The notes under the pieces are model-generated. The model was not told the DNA's origin. It made no database searches and saw only the letters and a program-made list of their open reading frames with translations. Positions 11,543 to 30,894 of a stretch of DNA of 64,000 bases are shown here, piece after piece. Every line of letters begins with the position of its first letter. Position 1 is the first letter of the stretch. The stretch is from Zygnema circumcarinatum (taxonomy: Eukaryota; Streptophyta; Zygnematophyceae; Zygnematales; Zygnemataceae). A program made the position numbers and the translations under genes. The stretch is from NCBI GenBank assembly GCA_037447605.1, contig CM074806.1, positions 725,180 to 789,179 on the forward strand, in the 5' to 3' direction.

Positions 11543-12134
11543 TACGGGTAGTACGGGTAGTACGGCTAACACAGAGTTACCGTACAAAAAGGTGGTTTCG
11601 GTAAAATCGGGGCGAATTTCTTGGGGACGCACTGTACAGGGTGGAAAATATGAGGACTGCTGACTGTATTCGTATAGGATGTACGAACAATACTGGTAGT
11701 ACGGATGCACAGGAATTGTGGCGCTGTAGCGTAACGGAGCTGCGCTCGACGGATCCGCGTCCGTTCAGTTGTACTTGACATATTCCTATTCAGTGTCACG
11801 GACCGGCATGATCCAGGAATTGCCGACGGAAAATGCGAGAAGGTGGCGCCATGTGTTGGCGGCCCACGGAACAGCACACCATCCAGCTAGGCGCACTCGG
11901 AAGCGCCGCAAAATGCCGACGATTGTCAGCAGTTGACCTATCAGAAGGCCTCACGTAGTCAGTCAGGCCTCTCAGTGGGCAGTTGGCCAATCAGGGACTG
12001 TCACTGCTAAGGCTCAAGATCGATTGTCAGTGTTAAGTAGATGGGATGTCAGTGATGCTAGTTTGTCTTTTAGTGCTGGGCTTAGTATTTGTATTTGCTG
12101 TGTGGTTTGTTGTCTTGTTCTTCTCTTCTTCCTC

Positions 12135-12144
12135 NNNNNNNNNN
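12135..12144. other. Assembly gap (10 N)
   Basis: Run of ten N. Its true size is unknown, and the sequence changes character across it. Confidence 0.99.
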
Positions 12145-12410
12145 ATCGGGTCCAGCCGCCGGTGGGAACATCTTCAAGATCCCTACGTCTTCCGCTGCGC
12201 GTACCTCTGAATCTCCCGGATCCTGGCTCTATGCTGCAGGCAGACCCACAGAACCAACCCAACCCTTCATCAGTTTCAGCACGGACGCGCGAGTGGCCGT
12301 ACAGCACCTGCAACTAGCTCAGCAGTCTCCTTTTAACCCCACTTATCTTGTGCTACAGCGCCGCGTCTCATAAGCACATAAGGCAGACTTTAGCCAGACC
12401 GCTGCCCCTA

Positions 12411-12530
12411 GGACAGAAAGCTATAGGTTGCAAATGGGTGTTCAAGGTCAAGCAAAAATCAGATAAGAGTGTAGACACATTTAAGGCGCAGTTAGTGGCC
12501 AAAGGGTTCTCATAAGGGTACGGTGTAACA
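12411..12530 (+). pseudogene. Ty1/copia reverse transcriptase fragment, decayed
   Basis: Translation in one frame gives CKWVFKVKQKSDKS, then FKAQLVAKGFS, stop, GYGV. This is the start of the Ty1/copia reverse transcriptase domain (family pattern WVFKvK...ykARLVAKGF.Q.yG). The expected Gln codon is a TAA stop at 12513-12515, and homology fades on both sides. No LTRs, primer-binding site or integrase were found, so this is a short dead remnant truncated by decay or by the nearby gap. Confidence 0.8.
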
Positions 12531-13150
12531 AAACAGTACACATAGTGTATAGCCTAGTACCTACATCTTGCGGTTGCCTTTTAAGGGTTTAACCACACGG
12601 TCGTCGATGTTGTCGTTTTGGGAGCAGCGTTTCTTTCCGTTACGGCGTTCACTCTGTTGTGGTGGCTCACAGATGCCCGGCGGTGGTTTGCAAGTCCCAC
12701 CATGAACATAGAGCGCAAGGCAGCAGCCGCGGGATGGCCTAGCATAGACTCGTCACATGAATGGAAGAGCATATGTTGTTGTAGCCTGCGTTAAGAGCAT
12801 CCAAGATGATCCGACCAATTGTTGCGCATTATTGTTCATAGCCAAAACTATTCACTCAATGTTGTCCACCAAGATTGCATATCCAAGGGTTTGAAATTAT
12901 TGCTAGGTTGTATTACTCTCTTTGTCAAAATTCAAACATTTCCTACCAATACACAATTGTAATACACCCAATCTGTTGCAACGTCTTTACCAATCGAAAG
13001 CTCAACATAGGACATGCCAATGTTGAGACATGGCCGTCAGACTGTCCTCCCTGGCAGCGCCCTCCTCCGCCACATGGCCGAAGGGCGGCCCTCCACCTGG
13101 CGGGGCTTGCAGCAGGCGGAGGCCCAACTGCTGCCGCCCCTGCCTCGTCC

Positions 13151-16100
13151 ATGGCTGCAGGCCCTCCTGCCGCATTCGCCAGAACAGCCTCCACAGCCCC
13201 ACCTGGCCGACATGACGCGCGGGTCGTTCAGCAGTTTTTCAGCGGTCCAGGGCAAAGAAATGGCTTGCATTGTGAGAGAGTTTGCTTCCGCAGAGAGGGA
13301 CGCCGAAGAGGGTTGTGCTGGATGTCAGTTTGGGAGAGCAAGGAGTTGCGTGGATTTTTGTTGCACAAGGAAAAATCGGTGCTGAGTGTGAGGATCGGTA
13401 GAATCGTGCCTGTGAGTAACGCTTCTGTAGCTGCAAGCGATACGAGTCCTCCTAGTGATGCTGAGGGATCATTCTCCTCCGCAATTTCGTCAGGAATTGA
13501 TTCTTGCAACCCAATTCGTGAATGTGGAGATCTCTCTCATTCAAATGCTGTTGACGCAAGCCATATTTCTCCAAAGTTAAGTCCGAACGTGAATTGTTCG
13601 ATTGATCAAGGTACAACAAACAGAAGTCTACACCAAGAGACATTGCGGGAAGAGATTAACAGTAATGCCGGAGCCCTCTCGCTTGAGAGACTCCGGTCGG
13701 AAATCGGTTTCAGACTTGGGCCATCGCAGAAACCTTTTGAGAGATACATCCTGCAGGAAGCTCGGGACGATGTACAGCTCTGGGTGAGAACGCAAGACCT
13801 CCTCAGTGCCACATATCCCTTTAAAACGAATGCAGTTTGTTTGTTTCTGAGCGTGTTTGAAATCAGCAGTGTCAATGGCTCGATAAATATGCTAGAAGTG
13901 GACAATTATAGCAAAATAAGCTCCAAGGTAGGTTTAATGGGACGGGAAAATAATGATATTGAAGCAATGTGATGTGGGCGTGGGTGGACAGGCAGCAGCA
14001 TGGCTGCGGGCAGAAAGCCATTGTGAGGGACAGCCCTTTGTTCGGTAATTGCACTTTGCCCAAACATTTTTCTGACTGGTTGGTCATCGTCGATTGTTTT
14101 AGGAGGTTTGTTCCTTATACCTATCGGAGGCTTTCGCAATTTTTCGATTGGTATACAGATCGGAAGTCTGTTTCCGTTTTGGGGCTCCTGCATTTGTCAA
14201 TAAGATGCTGTATTTTGTCGTTTAAGAACACTACCTTACATCCAACGGTAGTTCTTTTTATCTCTAAGGTTAAAAAATCTGACTGCTGGGCACTCTGGAA
14301 TGCATGCGTTTGAAAATCTGCTTACTTGGGTCAACTATGACGTTGATGGAAGATGTTGGGCTGCTTCCATAAAACAGTAACCATTTGTTTCCATATTGGA
14401 CTACATAAGTCATGTAACCTTTCCTCAAAATGTCGGACCGTTGAAGTACCGGTTGTACTGAATTGAACTGGCTGCGTCTTGCTTGTCACTTTTACAGGTA
14501 TGTGGAAAGCTTCAAAAAGCGATTTGCAGAACAGGTATACTCGAAGAACTAACAGTATTTGGCAATGTTCATATCCTCACTTCAGAAACTTGAAAAAAAC
14601 ACTGATGCTGAAAGTATGTTTCTTGATGATAATCAACGTTTAGCAACGGTTGGTTCTTCAATTAGGGCTAGAGGGGCTTGGAGTTCATTGACAGGAGTTT
14701 TTGGGAATGAAGAAGCGTATTGTGGCCAGATATGGACGCTCACTCAAATGCATCTGCTTTGTGGCGGTACGTGCGCTTTCAGCCTACACTGTTTCTATTG
14801 GGACATCAAATTAGAAATCTCTTGCGGGACTGAGGGCTAATTAGCAAATTCCGCAACACTTATCATGTATTTCTGGGTCATGGGAGAGGCTTAGAAGTGA
14901 AAGAGTACGAAAGAATTCAGCGAAATGTCTTATTTTATTTTCTCAGTTTATGCTGACATGGTGGCAGGGCTTGGCCTGCCAGGTGGCTGTACCCCCCGAG
15001 GAAGAACGCACAGGGCCCCATGGAACGGCCCTTCAGACAACTCTGGGAACATTGGACTTGAGCCTGCGCCAATTATCGCCGTGGGAGATAATGCCCGGGG
15101 TGAGTTTTGGGAGCGAAATGGAAAGCTGTGATGATTTGACATGATTTGATAGAGACGCAAGAAGGATGGAAGAGGGAGACTCAGGGATTCAACATCCTTA
15201 AGGACTCGTAGATTGCAGTCACCTCCTATCGATTCCAAGCAGATCGCTTCCTGATAGCAGGCAATCCTTGTAGGCAGGATTGCACAGTTCTGGCTTATGC
15301 TATGAACGAAGTAGATACAGTCAAAGGTAAGGGAATCCCTTGTGGGATTAGTGACCTGAAAGGATGTGAACGAAAAAAAAAGTCGCCGTCGAAATCGTCA
15401 TTTCTATCAGCTCTATGTTTCGTTCTCTATTTTCTGACTTCGAAGCTTAGCGTCTTCTTCGGCTTTGCGAGGCAATAGCTGTCCTGGTGAATGCCATCTT
15501 CAGGGGGATATCATTCCATGGGCAGGTGGGGCCATGCAGGTGCGCAGTAAAACCAGCTCCCCCATGTCATTGCAGAGGCTTTGGAGCTTGCTGGTATTGG
15601 GCCATGGCTGCCTCCTCTCTGCCTGCTAACTCCCAGTCCTTTTTGCCCTTCCCATCCTCCAGCTCATGTTTAGAAACCCTAAATGCTGGGTCTCTTGCTT
15701 GGGCTGCAGGTTTCCCTGCCCATGCATGATGGGAGGGAGTATCCAAGAGCAAGCAGGAAGGTGGTCTCCTACGGCTATATAGCGAATGTTTGCGTTCAAA
15801 AGACAGCTCGGCGTTGCGGCATAGCCTATGAGCTGCTAAAGGTGGCGATTGAAGCTGCCAGGGAGTGGGGTGAGGCGTTCACATCTTATGGTTGCATTTC
15901 ACAATCATGCATGCGTGAGGTCATTGTCCTCTTTATGAAGCATGTGAAACAGTAAGCGCAACCTAAGCTGTGTTTGACCCTTTGATGAATCGTTTTCCAA
16001 AGAGGTCGGTACTGAAGGATGATGTACCATTCGGGAGGCAATGCATGCAGGCTTGAAGGAGGTGTACTGCCATGTTGATGTGGCGAACAAGCCCGCCTTC

Positions 16101-16327
16101 AATCTTTATCTTCGGACGGGCTTTGAGGTACGTACCTTTACTTTCCAGGCTGAACGAAGAAGGCCTTGAGGCAGCTATGCAAGCCTTTTCCAACATTTGA
16201 AGTGATGCATTTTGAGACGAACTGTGAATCATATATGCAGGTGGCGGAGGAAGACTGGGACCAAGAGATCCTTCCCGCCACAAGGGCTGCGGAGAGGCAG
16301 ACGGCCCTTATGAGGTTACAGCTGTAA
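13151..16327 (+). CDS. GNAT-family N-acetyltransferase, predicted plastid
   Basis: GCN5-related acetyltransferase related to the plant plastid GNAT group, which acetylates protein N-termini and lysines. Secure exons: 14498-14534, 14947-15099, 15710-15869, 16051-16127, 16241-16327. They give VAVPPEEE, then LGTLDLSLRQLSP (family GTLDLS), then YGYIANVCVQKTARRCGIA, which contains the acetyl-CoA pyrophosphate loop (R-R-x-G-I-A), then YCHVDVANKPAFNLYLRTGFE, the usual last strands. The 5' part is less sure: an open frame from the ATG at 13151 to about 13927 starts with an Ala/Ser/Arg-rich stretch that looks like a transit peptide and continues into a Ser-rich region, but its junction to the exon at 14498 is out of phase in my reading, so an exon is missing or a boundary is wrong. 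The upstream open frame before 13151 is not needed. Confidence 0.8.
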
Positions 16328-17339
16328 ATAGACACACCTTGTGTCCGCTGCCACTGTTGGTGTAGAGATGCGAACTGTGGTTGTTTAGATTGTGGGAACC
16401 CCAAGTTTAGGTTTGTGTTACCTGGTGGGAGGTGAGGCTTTAATGTGATTAGTGGAAGGAGCTTAGGTTAACCTTTTGGTTTTGAAAAGAAATCATTGGC
16501 ACGTTGCTTCGCATCCCAGTAGGTCTTGGATCTGTTCGAGTTCCTTTGGAGCTTGAATGCAGGCAGCTGCTTCAGGTGTAGTTACGTTTAGAGTGGTGTC
16601 ATGCTGACAATGAATTCTTACTCTTAAGTATGCGTAAGATTAGAAAAAAGATGATGATTAGTGTCAGTTTAAGCGGTTTCTGGACATTAGAGGTTGACTT
16701 TCCCGACAGTCATGTGCAAGTAGGGTAGAGAAGAGAGGCCCCAAAAGGCGGAGCTCTGAATGTAGGAGTAAGCTGTAGAGTTCCAAAGGCTGGCCGTTAC
16801 TGGTCTGCTTTGTTTTACAAGGAGGCCGTCGCCCTTGTGAGAACATTACTACACTATAATGCTGTGTTCCCAATCTTTTCTTTCTTTATTTGCGAATTGA
16901 AGCTCATGCTGTGAATGTCTGAAATCACCAATTTTGACTCCCCACATCGATGCCCACCATGATTACACGCACGGGGACCGCTCTCCATGAACAAGGCAAT
17001 GAAAAAATGAATGAATGTGACTCATGTCAGTTCACTCATTGACACTTTGGCATCTCTCCTCGATTAAATTGCCAATGTAACACGTATACTTTAGATGAGT
17101 CAAGTTAAAAAAAAAAAGTCAAGTCACTTCATGTTCTGTGCCTAAGGCGCCACATAAGCAAATGAGTCCATGCCCCACCATCATCCGCCGGCCCATGCGG
17201 CCGCTGCCATGCACGGGGGATCTTGGGGCCATGCGGCCATGGATGGCCACGAGGGCATCAGCCATGCCTTCCCCGGCCTTCGTCCTAGGCTTAGCACAGC
17301 TGCTGATGGCTCTCCACTGTGCGGGAGGGCGGTCTATCC
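16328..17339. other. Spacer upstream of the POLD1-like gene
   Basis: No gene seen. AT-rich in the first 800 bases with an A-run at 17107-17118, then GC-rich from 17160 with several out-of-frame ATGs that would form short upstream reading frames in a 5' UTR. Confidence 0.45.
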
Positions 17340-24937
<7,598 letters not shown>

Positions 24938-26437
24938 GCTTCTGCAGGGGCTTCAGGAAGAGGGTTTGGGGTTCTGCAGAAGAGGGAATGGGTGGAAGGG
25001 TAGGGTTTGTTCTTGTACATAGTTATTAGGGTTAGGGAGGAATGTTGAAGTTAGGAATGTGAGGGGACTCATGGTGACTGTAGCAATTGACTGTTCTCTC
25101 CGTAAGGGAAGGGTGCACGGACATGGTATGGGTACACAACGGAAAGAAGAAAATGAGTGCGGATATGGCAAGTGTGAAGATGGAACGAGTTTATGAGCGA
25201 GTGCTGAACTTTGGTCGAATGCATGCACGCGTCTGTCGCTGTGCTGTGACCTCATTTGATGCAGATCACTGGGAGAATGCGAGAGTGCATTGGTTGCTCT
25301 GATTGGTCCGTTTGGAGATAGGAGCAGGCATCTGGATGAGGGCGTATGCGCGGAGTATCAACGACGAGAACGACTCTAGAAACCCTACGAACAAACACAA
25401 TTCAATGACATTTTCACTTTCTGAATCGCAAACACATGCAAACAAACACTACAGCCACCGAAAACGAACATCAAAGAAAGATAAGGCCGTTAATTAGTTT
25501 TCAGTTTTTCTATTTTGCTTCGTATGGCTGTTTACTTTAACAAACCCTGAATACCCAACAAAGCAACAGAGTAACCCACAACAGCATGAGTACCCAGCAA
25601 CAGCATTACCCAACAACAGCATGAGTACCCACCAACAACATGAGTACCCAAAAAGCAACAAAGTACCCAACAACAACATGAGCACCCAGCAAAAGCATGA
25701 ATACCAAACAATAACATGAGTAAGAGCAACAGAGTACCCACCAGCCACATGAACAACAACAACATGCACACCATGAGCCCTTAGAAGGTGAGCCCGCCTC
25801 TATCCGCCCACGGATATGGCGCGCCGCCGATGTGGCTGCCACGCTGGCAACAGGCGCAGCCCCTGCCGTTATATAGAATCCATACCTCTACATAGCACGT
25901 TTACGCTTGGCGATGTACGCATTCAACGAAGGAACAATTTTCTGAATTGCGCACAGCGAAAGCCCGCAAAAAATCGACATTCGGTGTGGCGACGTGGCTC
26001 AGTCGCTGTGCGCCACGTGGCACCCTCCTCACTCTCCCCCTCTCCCCTCTCCTCCCCCGGCCGCCATGGCCTGAACCGCGCCGGAGCTCCGGTCAGATTG
26101 CGCTCTGCAGAGCAGCAGCCAACTCTCCGCACATTGCAGCTCCAATCTGAACGAATCTCTCTTCAGCCAACGTTTTTTTTTTCACCACCATTCACTTTCT
26201 ACTCCTCGCAGAGTCTCTTTAGCCTTCTGCGTTTGATGCGAGCGGTTGAGCTGTTCCAAGTGCGGCAGAAGGGGACGAAATGTTAATATTGACGGCTTTC
26301 AGTGAAGCTGATTCGGCTGCCGCATCGGCGATGACGAACAATGTGGATTGTGAATTCAGCGCGTCCATGCAGGGCATCAGGATTTGCTGACCCTAGTTTA
26401 CAGCTTCGTCTGGAGACCATCATGCTGGCTATCGGTC
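24938..26437. other. Spacer between POLD1-like and CemA-like genes
   Basis: No gene seen. It contains one TTAGGGTTAGGG at about 25025-25036, a minisatellite at about 25555-25765, and a GC-rich 5' region with CCACGTGG-type motifs near 26010. Confidence 0.45.
25555..25765 (+). repeat. Degenerate minisatellite of about 18-21-base units
   Basis: Repeated words of the form ACCCAACAACAACATGAGT with length variation. GAGTACCC and CAACAACA recur across about 210 bases. Units touch each other, with no unique spacers. Confidence 0.8.
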
Positions 26438-29400
26438 ATGGTGGCTGAAGCATTACTGTCCGCAGGATCGTTTTTTTCTAATCCGATAGTCTACTGCCAT
26501 GAGGGAGCACCCTGCAACAAAAGTCCAGTAAGAAGCTCTCTTAACACCCAGTGCCGAACCCAAAACAGAAACTTAATCGCATGCTCAACGTTTCCAAACT
26601 CTTGTCCTTCGACGGTCGGTGTTTCATTCCCACTGGTTCCATCAGCAGTTCAGCTGAGGATCTATAACACGCACCAGAGGAACCCTAGAAACAGTAAAAA
26701 TCTTGAACGCTGCAGCACTCATGCATTTTATGGAAACCGACAGAGTACGCCGAGGAAGCTGCAGAAACGCGAGCAGCAATTCGATGGAATTCGGATGCGT
26801 AAAAGCCGAACAAAGCTGCAGAATCCATGGCGTTCTGGATCCCTCAGCTATGGCTGCTGCTCTAGTTGCTCCGATGCAATGTGCAATCTTGCAAGTCCTT
26901 TGTCAAGGGGCTCATTTGAAGAGCTAGCAGTTCCAAGATTTCTGCAGGCGTTGAGAAGTAGAGAAGCTTATAGGCGCGGAGGGAAAAGGACACTTCCTAT
27001 TCAAGCTGCAATAGGGCACAGACTATGCATGTGCTCAGAAGACAGCGCTAGTTTTTCTGCATTGAAAGTTCTGTCGCCAATAACTTTAGGGCAGGGCTCG
27101 CCCTTTTCTAAGCCATTAGGGTTTAGCGGAAATAGAGTGCGTTATCAAGAGAGGAGAATAGGAGAATGGAGTTTAGAGAAAGGCCGACGAGGGCCGAAAC
27201 CGCTTCATGCATGGTGGGATAAGTGGTTCGGAAGAGGCGGCATAAATGATTTCAACATTGAGGAAAACAACAATGAGCGTGATAATTATGAGAACTGGCG
27301 AGAGAGAGGAGAAGGGGAGAAGCGCATCAAAAAGAGCTGGTCAGAGAAAATTCTGGATGACCTACTTTATGGTGAAGGAGTTTTCTTTGAGAAGGAGACA
27401 GAGACAGATGAGGGAAGGACGTCTCCGTCTCCTGGGAAGCGCCTTTCTCGGAGGCAGCGAATTGACCTGATTGGGGGACCAGACGATAACATCGATGAAA
27501 TTGTAGCAGATGAGGAAAAATTCCGGAAATGGCAGTTAAAGAGGGATACTCTAAGAGAGCTAAAAGAGTATCAGGTGAGTGGGAGAGACCCGGACGACGA
27601 CTCATGGGAAGATTGGATTGACGATAGCATCCGGGTAAGAGAGAAACTTGGAGGCTGGTATGAAGCGCAGCCTGACTGGGAGAGTGGAGGAATACCAAGA
27701 AGTCCCCCGAAGGTTCCGGAGCGAGGCATGAGCTGGTCATTTAAGGAGTTCTTTTTGAAGATGCTCGGTCGTGAGGAGGAGATTGAGGCCGAGTTGTCAT
27801 TTGAGGAAAGAGTTTTTAGATTCACGTCACAAACGACGGTGGGTATTCATTGGTTATTCTCATTTTCTGTGAAACAGTGTATTTATCAGGTTAAGCTTTA
27901 ACAATAACATCAACTTTTCCTATGTACTGAGCACATATTTCTTTCTTGCAGGCGAAGTTCTTCTCTTTTCTAGTTGTTTTCCCAATACTTACGGGGTACC
28001 TAGTTCATGACTTCGCGCTGGTCCCCTTTATTGGGAGGTAAGGATATGTTCACTTGACCTTGATGGCTGACATATCTTCTGTATGGATCGACAATGTGCC
28101 CTATGTCCTTCCACTTTTCTCGGAAGCGCTTTTTGGAAGTCGAAAAGTTGCGATATAGTCCAGGAATGAAGAAGTAAAAAAAAAGCAAAAGAAAAAAAGG
28201 GAAAGGGAGCATAACAGGCAGAAAAGCACAGTGAGGAACTCTGATCTTGATTAGGTTTTCTAAGGCTTTTGAAATAAACTCAAGAGAATCGCATGCTGTC
28301 GTAACTTCATAATCTCAACGCCCTCCCTTGTTTCCTGGAGATGTTGCCTGGGACAGATGGGTGGAAACAACGCCCCTGGTTGCCAAGATGCTTGATGTTC
28401 GGGAGTCGCAGAAGTTAATAGTGATAGAAGAGCTGAAGCTTGAGCGGCAGCGAGTACGGTTTGAGGCGGAGATCGGGAAGACTTCTCCTCTGGATGATGA
28501 GGAGCTCGCTGAACACATGCATGAAGAAGCGTACGTGACAACAGCTTTATTTTATCTGCTGGGAATAAAGGATACAACTTCGTAGAGTCTGAATTAGGTT
28601 CAGATACAGTCCTTCACACACTCTTATGAGCTTTGTTGTGGAGGAACTCTTGCTGTTATGCGCAACAGTGAGTGTGACCTACTCTCCCTCTCATTTATGT
28701 GTCACTGCCTTGATGGAGCTGCAGACTGGAACTTCTGGAGGAAGTGCGTGCGGAAAATCGAAGTGCCTTTGCCAACATTTGGTCTGACGTGGTAGTGGGC
28801 CTCACAGGCTTCGCCATCTGCGTTCTCAACCCAAAGCAGGTGAGAATCTCAACTTCAACATACATTAGAGACCCTTCGCCACTAGGCGATATGCTCACTT
28901 GCTTTAGTCAGCCAGTCAACTTGTTCAATTCCGTACGTTACTCTTCCTGGATTGGCTGTCTCCATGAGCCTACGGTTGCACTTTCTCTCAAGGTCAGATA
29001 AATAGGAAGTTGCGGTTAGGAGTTCAAACTGCTATCCCTATTTGGAGTATTTGTCCCGTGAAGCCTAGGAGGGGTCAAGTTTTTGTAGTGTTATTCCAGC
29101 ACATAGTCGCAAACATTTCGTTTTCGGATATTCTTGAACTTATGGGCCTCCAGGACCCACATGTGGGTCCTTATGGACCCATATTAAATCCATGAGTCAG
29201 CTAAGCTTTTGGGCTCCGGTTGTGGTGTTATCCGCTTGTGCCTTTGACAGGTGGCAATCATGCGGATGACGGGAGACAGAATATTTACGAACATTTCAGA
29301 CACGGGAAAAGCATTCGTCATTATTCTCTGCACAGATATCTTTCTCGGGTATGCAACGACTAAGAGCACACTTCTTGCACCGTACCATGTGCAGAAGAAG

Positions 29401-29868
29401 TTCACCAATAATATCTATGGACTTGATCATTCAAGGGCCCCTTTCTTTTTCTCGTACTGCGTTGATGTTCCATGTTGATGTTCCCCAGCTCCGGCGCCCT
29501 AATTTCATTTATTTCTCTATTTGTTATTTAAATTTTAGGTACCATTCCGAGTCGGGTTGGGAGACAGTCATCGATATGTTTTTGGAGCATTACGGGCTGG
29601 AGTCGGACCAGGCATCCATCTATATCTTTGTGGCAACTGTTCCCGTCACATTGGACGTCTGCTTCAAGCTCTGGGTGAGTTTGCTGAACCCTCGTCGCGC
29701 CTGCAGGTCTATCTATGCTTCATCTCCTGTTCTATGCTTCGCTGTTCGACTGGGTTCAATTGTGTTGTTGTGACGGCGCCTTTGGCAATCCTTGTGCAGG
29801 TTTTCCGATACCTCAACCGTCTCTCACCCTCGGCGGCTGCTACATTTAGAGAGATGAAGCGGCATTAA
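26438..29868 (+). CDS. DLDG1: CemA-like chloroplast envelope membrane protein (DLDG1-type)
   Basis: Nuclear relative of plastid-encoded CemA/Ycf10 and cyanobacterial PxcA, which affect proton extrusion at the plastid inner envelope. The plant homologue DLDG1 influences acclimation to light. Exons: 26438-27838, 27952-28037, 28357-28530, 28725-28839, 29251-29348, 29539-29674, 29800-29868, all in phase. A long Ser/Arg-rich N-terminus (about 200 residues) looks like a transit peptide plus a soluble region rich in charged residues. The conserved C-terminal CemA part has membrane segments FFSFLVVFPILTGYL, VVGLTGFAICVL and AFVIILCTDIFLG, then HSESGWETVIDMFLE, and ends FRYLNRLSPSAAATF, the hallmark CemA ending. 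I chose the ATG at 26438 (GTCATGG). No in-frame ATG lies upstream in the open stretch. Confidence 0.9.
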
Positions 29869-30894
29869 TAGCGGCTAGCTGTGAGAGAGAGGAACTTCTC
29901 TTCTCCTATCTCTTACTCTCTCTCTCTCGCTCTCTCTCCCACACTCTCTTTCTCTGTCTCTCTCTCGATCGTCTCTCTCTGCTTCTCCCAGTTCCCCCAT
30001 CTCTCCTTCTGCTTCCTTCCGCCCTCTTTGCGCAGACCCGGGGAAGCTGTTTAAGGGCGGGCCTTCAGGCGTATTTCCTACACCAATAATTGTGCCCCCT
30101 CATGGAACAGCAGTTTTCAGATTTCTGGAGGAGTATTTTTTGACATTTTTGATTTACAGTAGAGGACCAAACTATGCTGACATAGAACCCATCAGCAGAC
30201 AGTGCACACACTGCCATTGTGTGCCCTATTCTATTGCATTTCCTGGCCTGCAAATAACGCAACCGGGCGAGCCGCTCGTTTCGACTCCATCTTTTGGCGT
30301 GTCTTTCTTCCAAAGGAATGGCGTCCGCCCCTCCCTCAGCATTTGGTTCGAGTGCTTTCGCTCGTTCCTGTTGAAACTCGCAGCGACTGCACCCCGAAAT
30401 GTCCCCTCCTGCCCCTGCGCTCACACTCATGCTTATGCATGAAAACCCCCCACCACCATAAAGCTCATGCTCACAGCCCTCCCATCAATAACCACTGTGC
30501 TCCCTTCATACACGACCCAAAAAAAAAATTGAAATAAAAAGTTTGTTTCCAGTATACCATTTCCATTTTTTCAATTCCTTTCCTCCCCACCACAGTGCAG
30601 TTGCCCTCCCTCCCTCCCTCCCTCCCTTCCTCCCACGTCACCATTCTGCACACGTGGCTGATCGCCATTGGACGATGCTCGACCACAGTATCTGTTCGCC
30701 GCCCAATCCCAGGTCGCGTCACGTCACGCTTTGAGTCGTCCATGGCTGCCCTCCCTCATTCCTCCCTCGCTCGCGCTATCCCGCCCTTCTCTCACTCGTG
30801 GGCGCCCGGCTGCCCCTGCTGCGGAGTCTGCTTGCGCGCTTCCCGCCGCACTTGGTTCAGAGCTAAAGGAAAAGGTTTCTCTTGTGGTAGCGCC
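29869..30894. other. Spacer with CT-rich 3' flank
   Basis: No gene seen. Dense CT repeats at about 29895-29990, a CCCT run at 30605-30630, and a GC-rich segment before the next ATG. Confidence 0.45.

Larger units (their letters stand above)
9947..13150. other. Repeat-rich spacer between LYRM7 and GNAT genes
   Basis: No intact gene seen. The spacer holds short direct repeats (CGTCGCGT/CACGTC near 10140-10175), a TGCATGCATGC stretch near 10755-10768, tandem AAGTACGGC units, telomere-like TTTTAGGG, repeated TATCGTA/CGTACCGTACC words at 11290-11370, a 10-N assembly gap and a decayed copia fragment. Confidence 0.5.

Noticed and set aside
12875-13150. Open frame upstream of the GNAT start
   Set aside because: The frame starts with hydrophobic random-looking sequence; the ATG at 13151 has better context and begins a transit-like peptide.
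15215-15332. Possible exon (TSYRFQADRF...) inside the GNAT gene
   Set aside because: The exon before (ending 15099) and the exon after (15710) join directly in phase and give the expected acetyltransferase order; including this piece breaks phase.
25555-25765. CRISPR array
   Set aside because: Repeats are contiguous and drift in length, with no unique spacers of constant size; the genome is eukaryotic.
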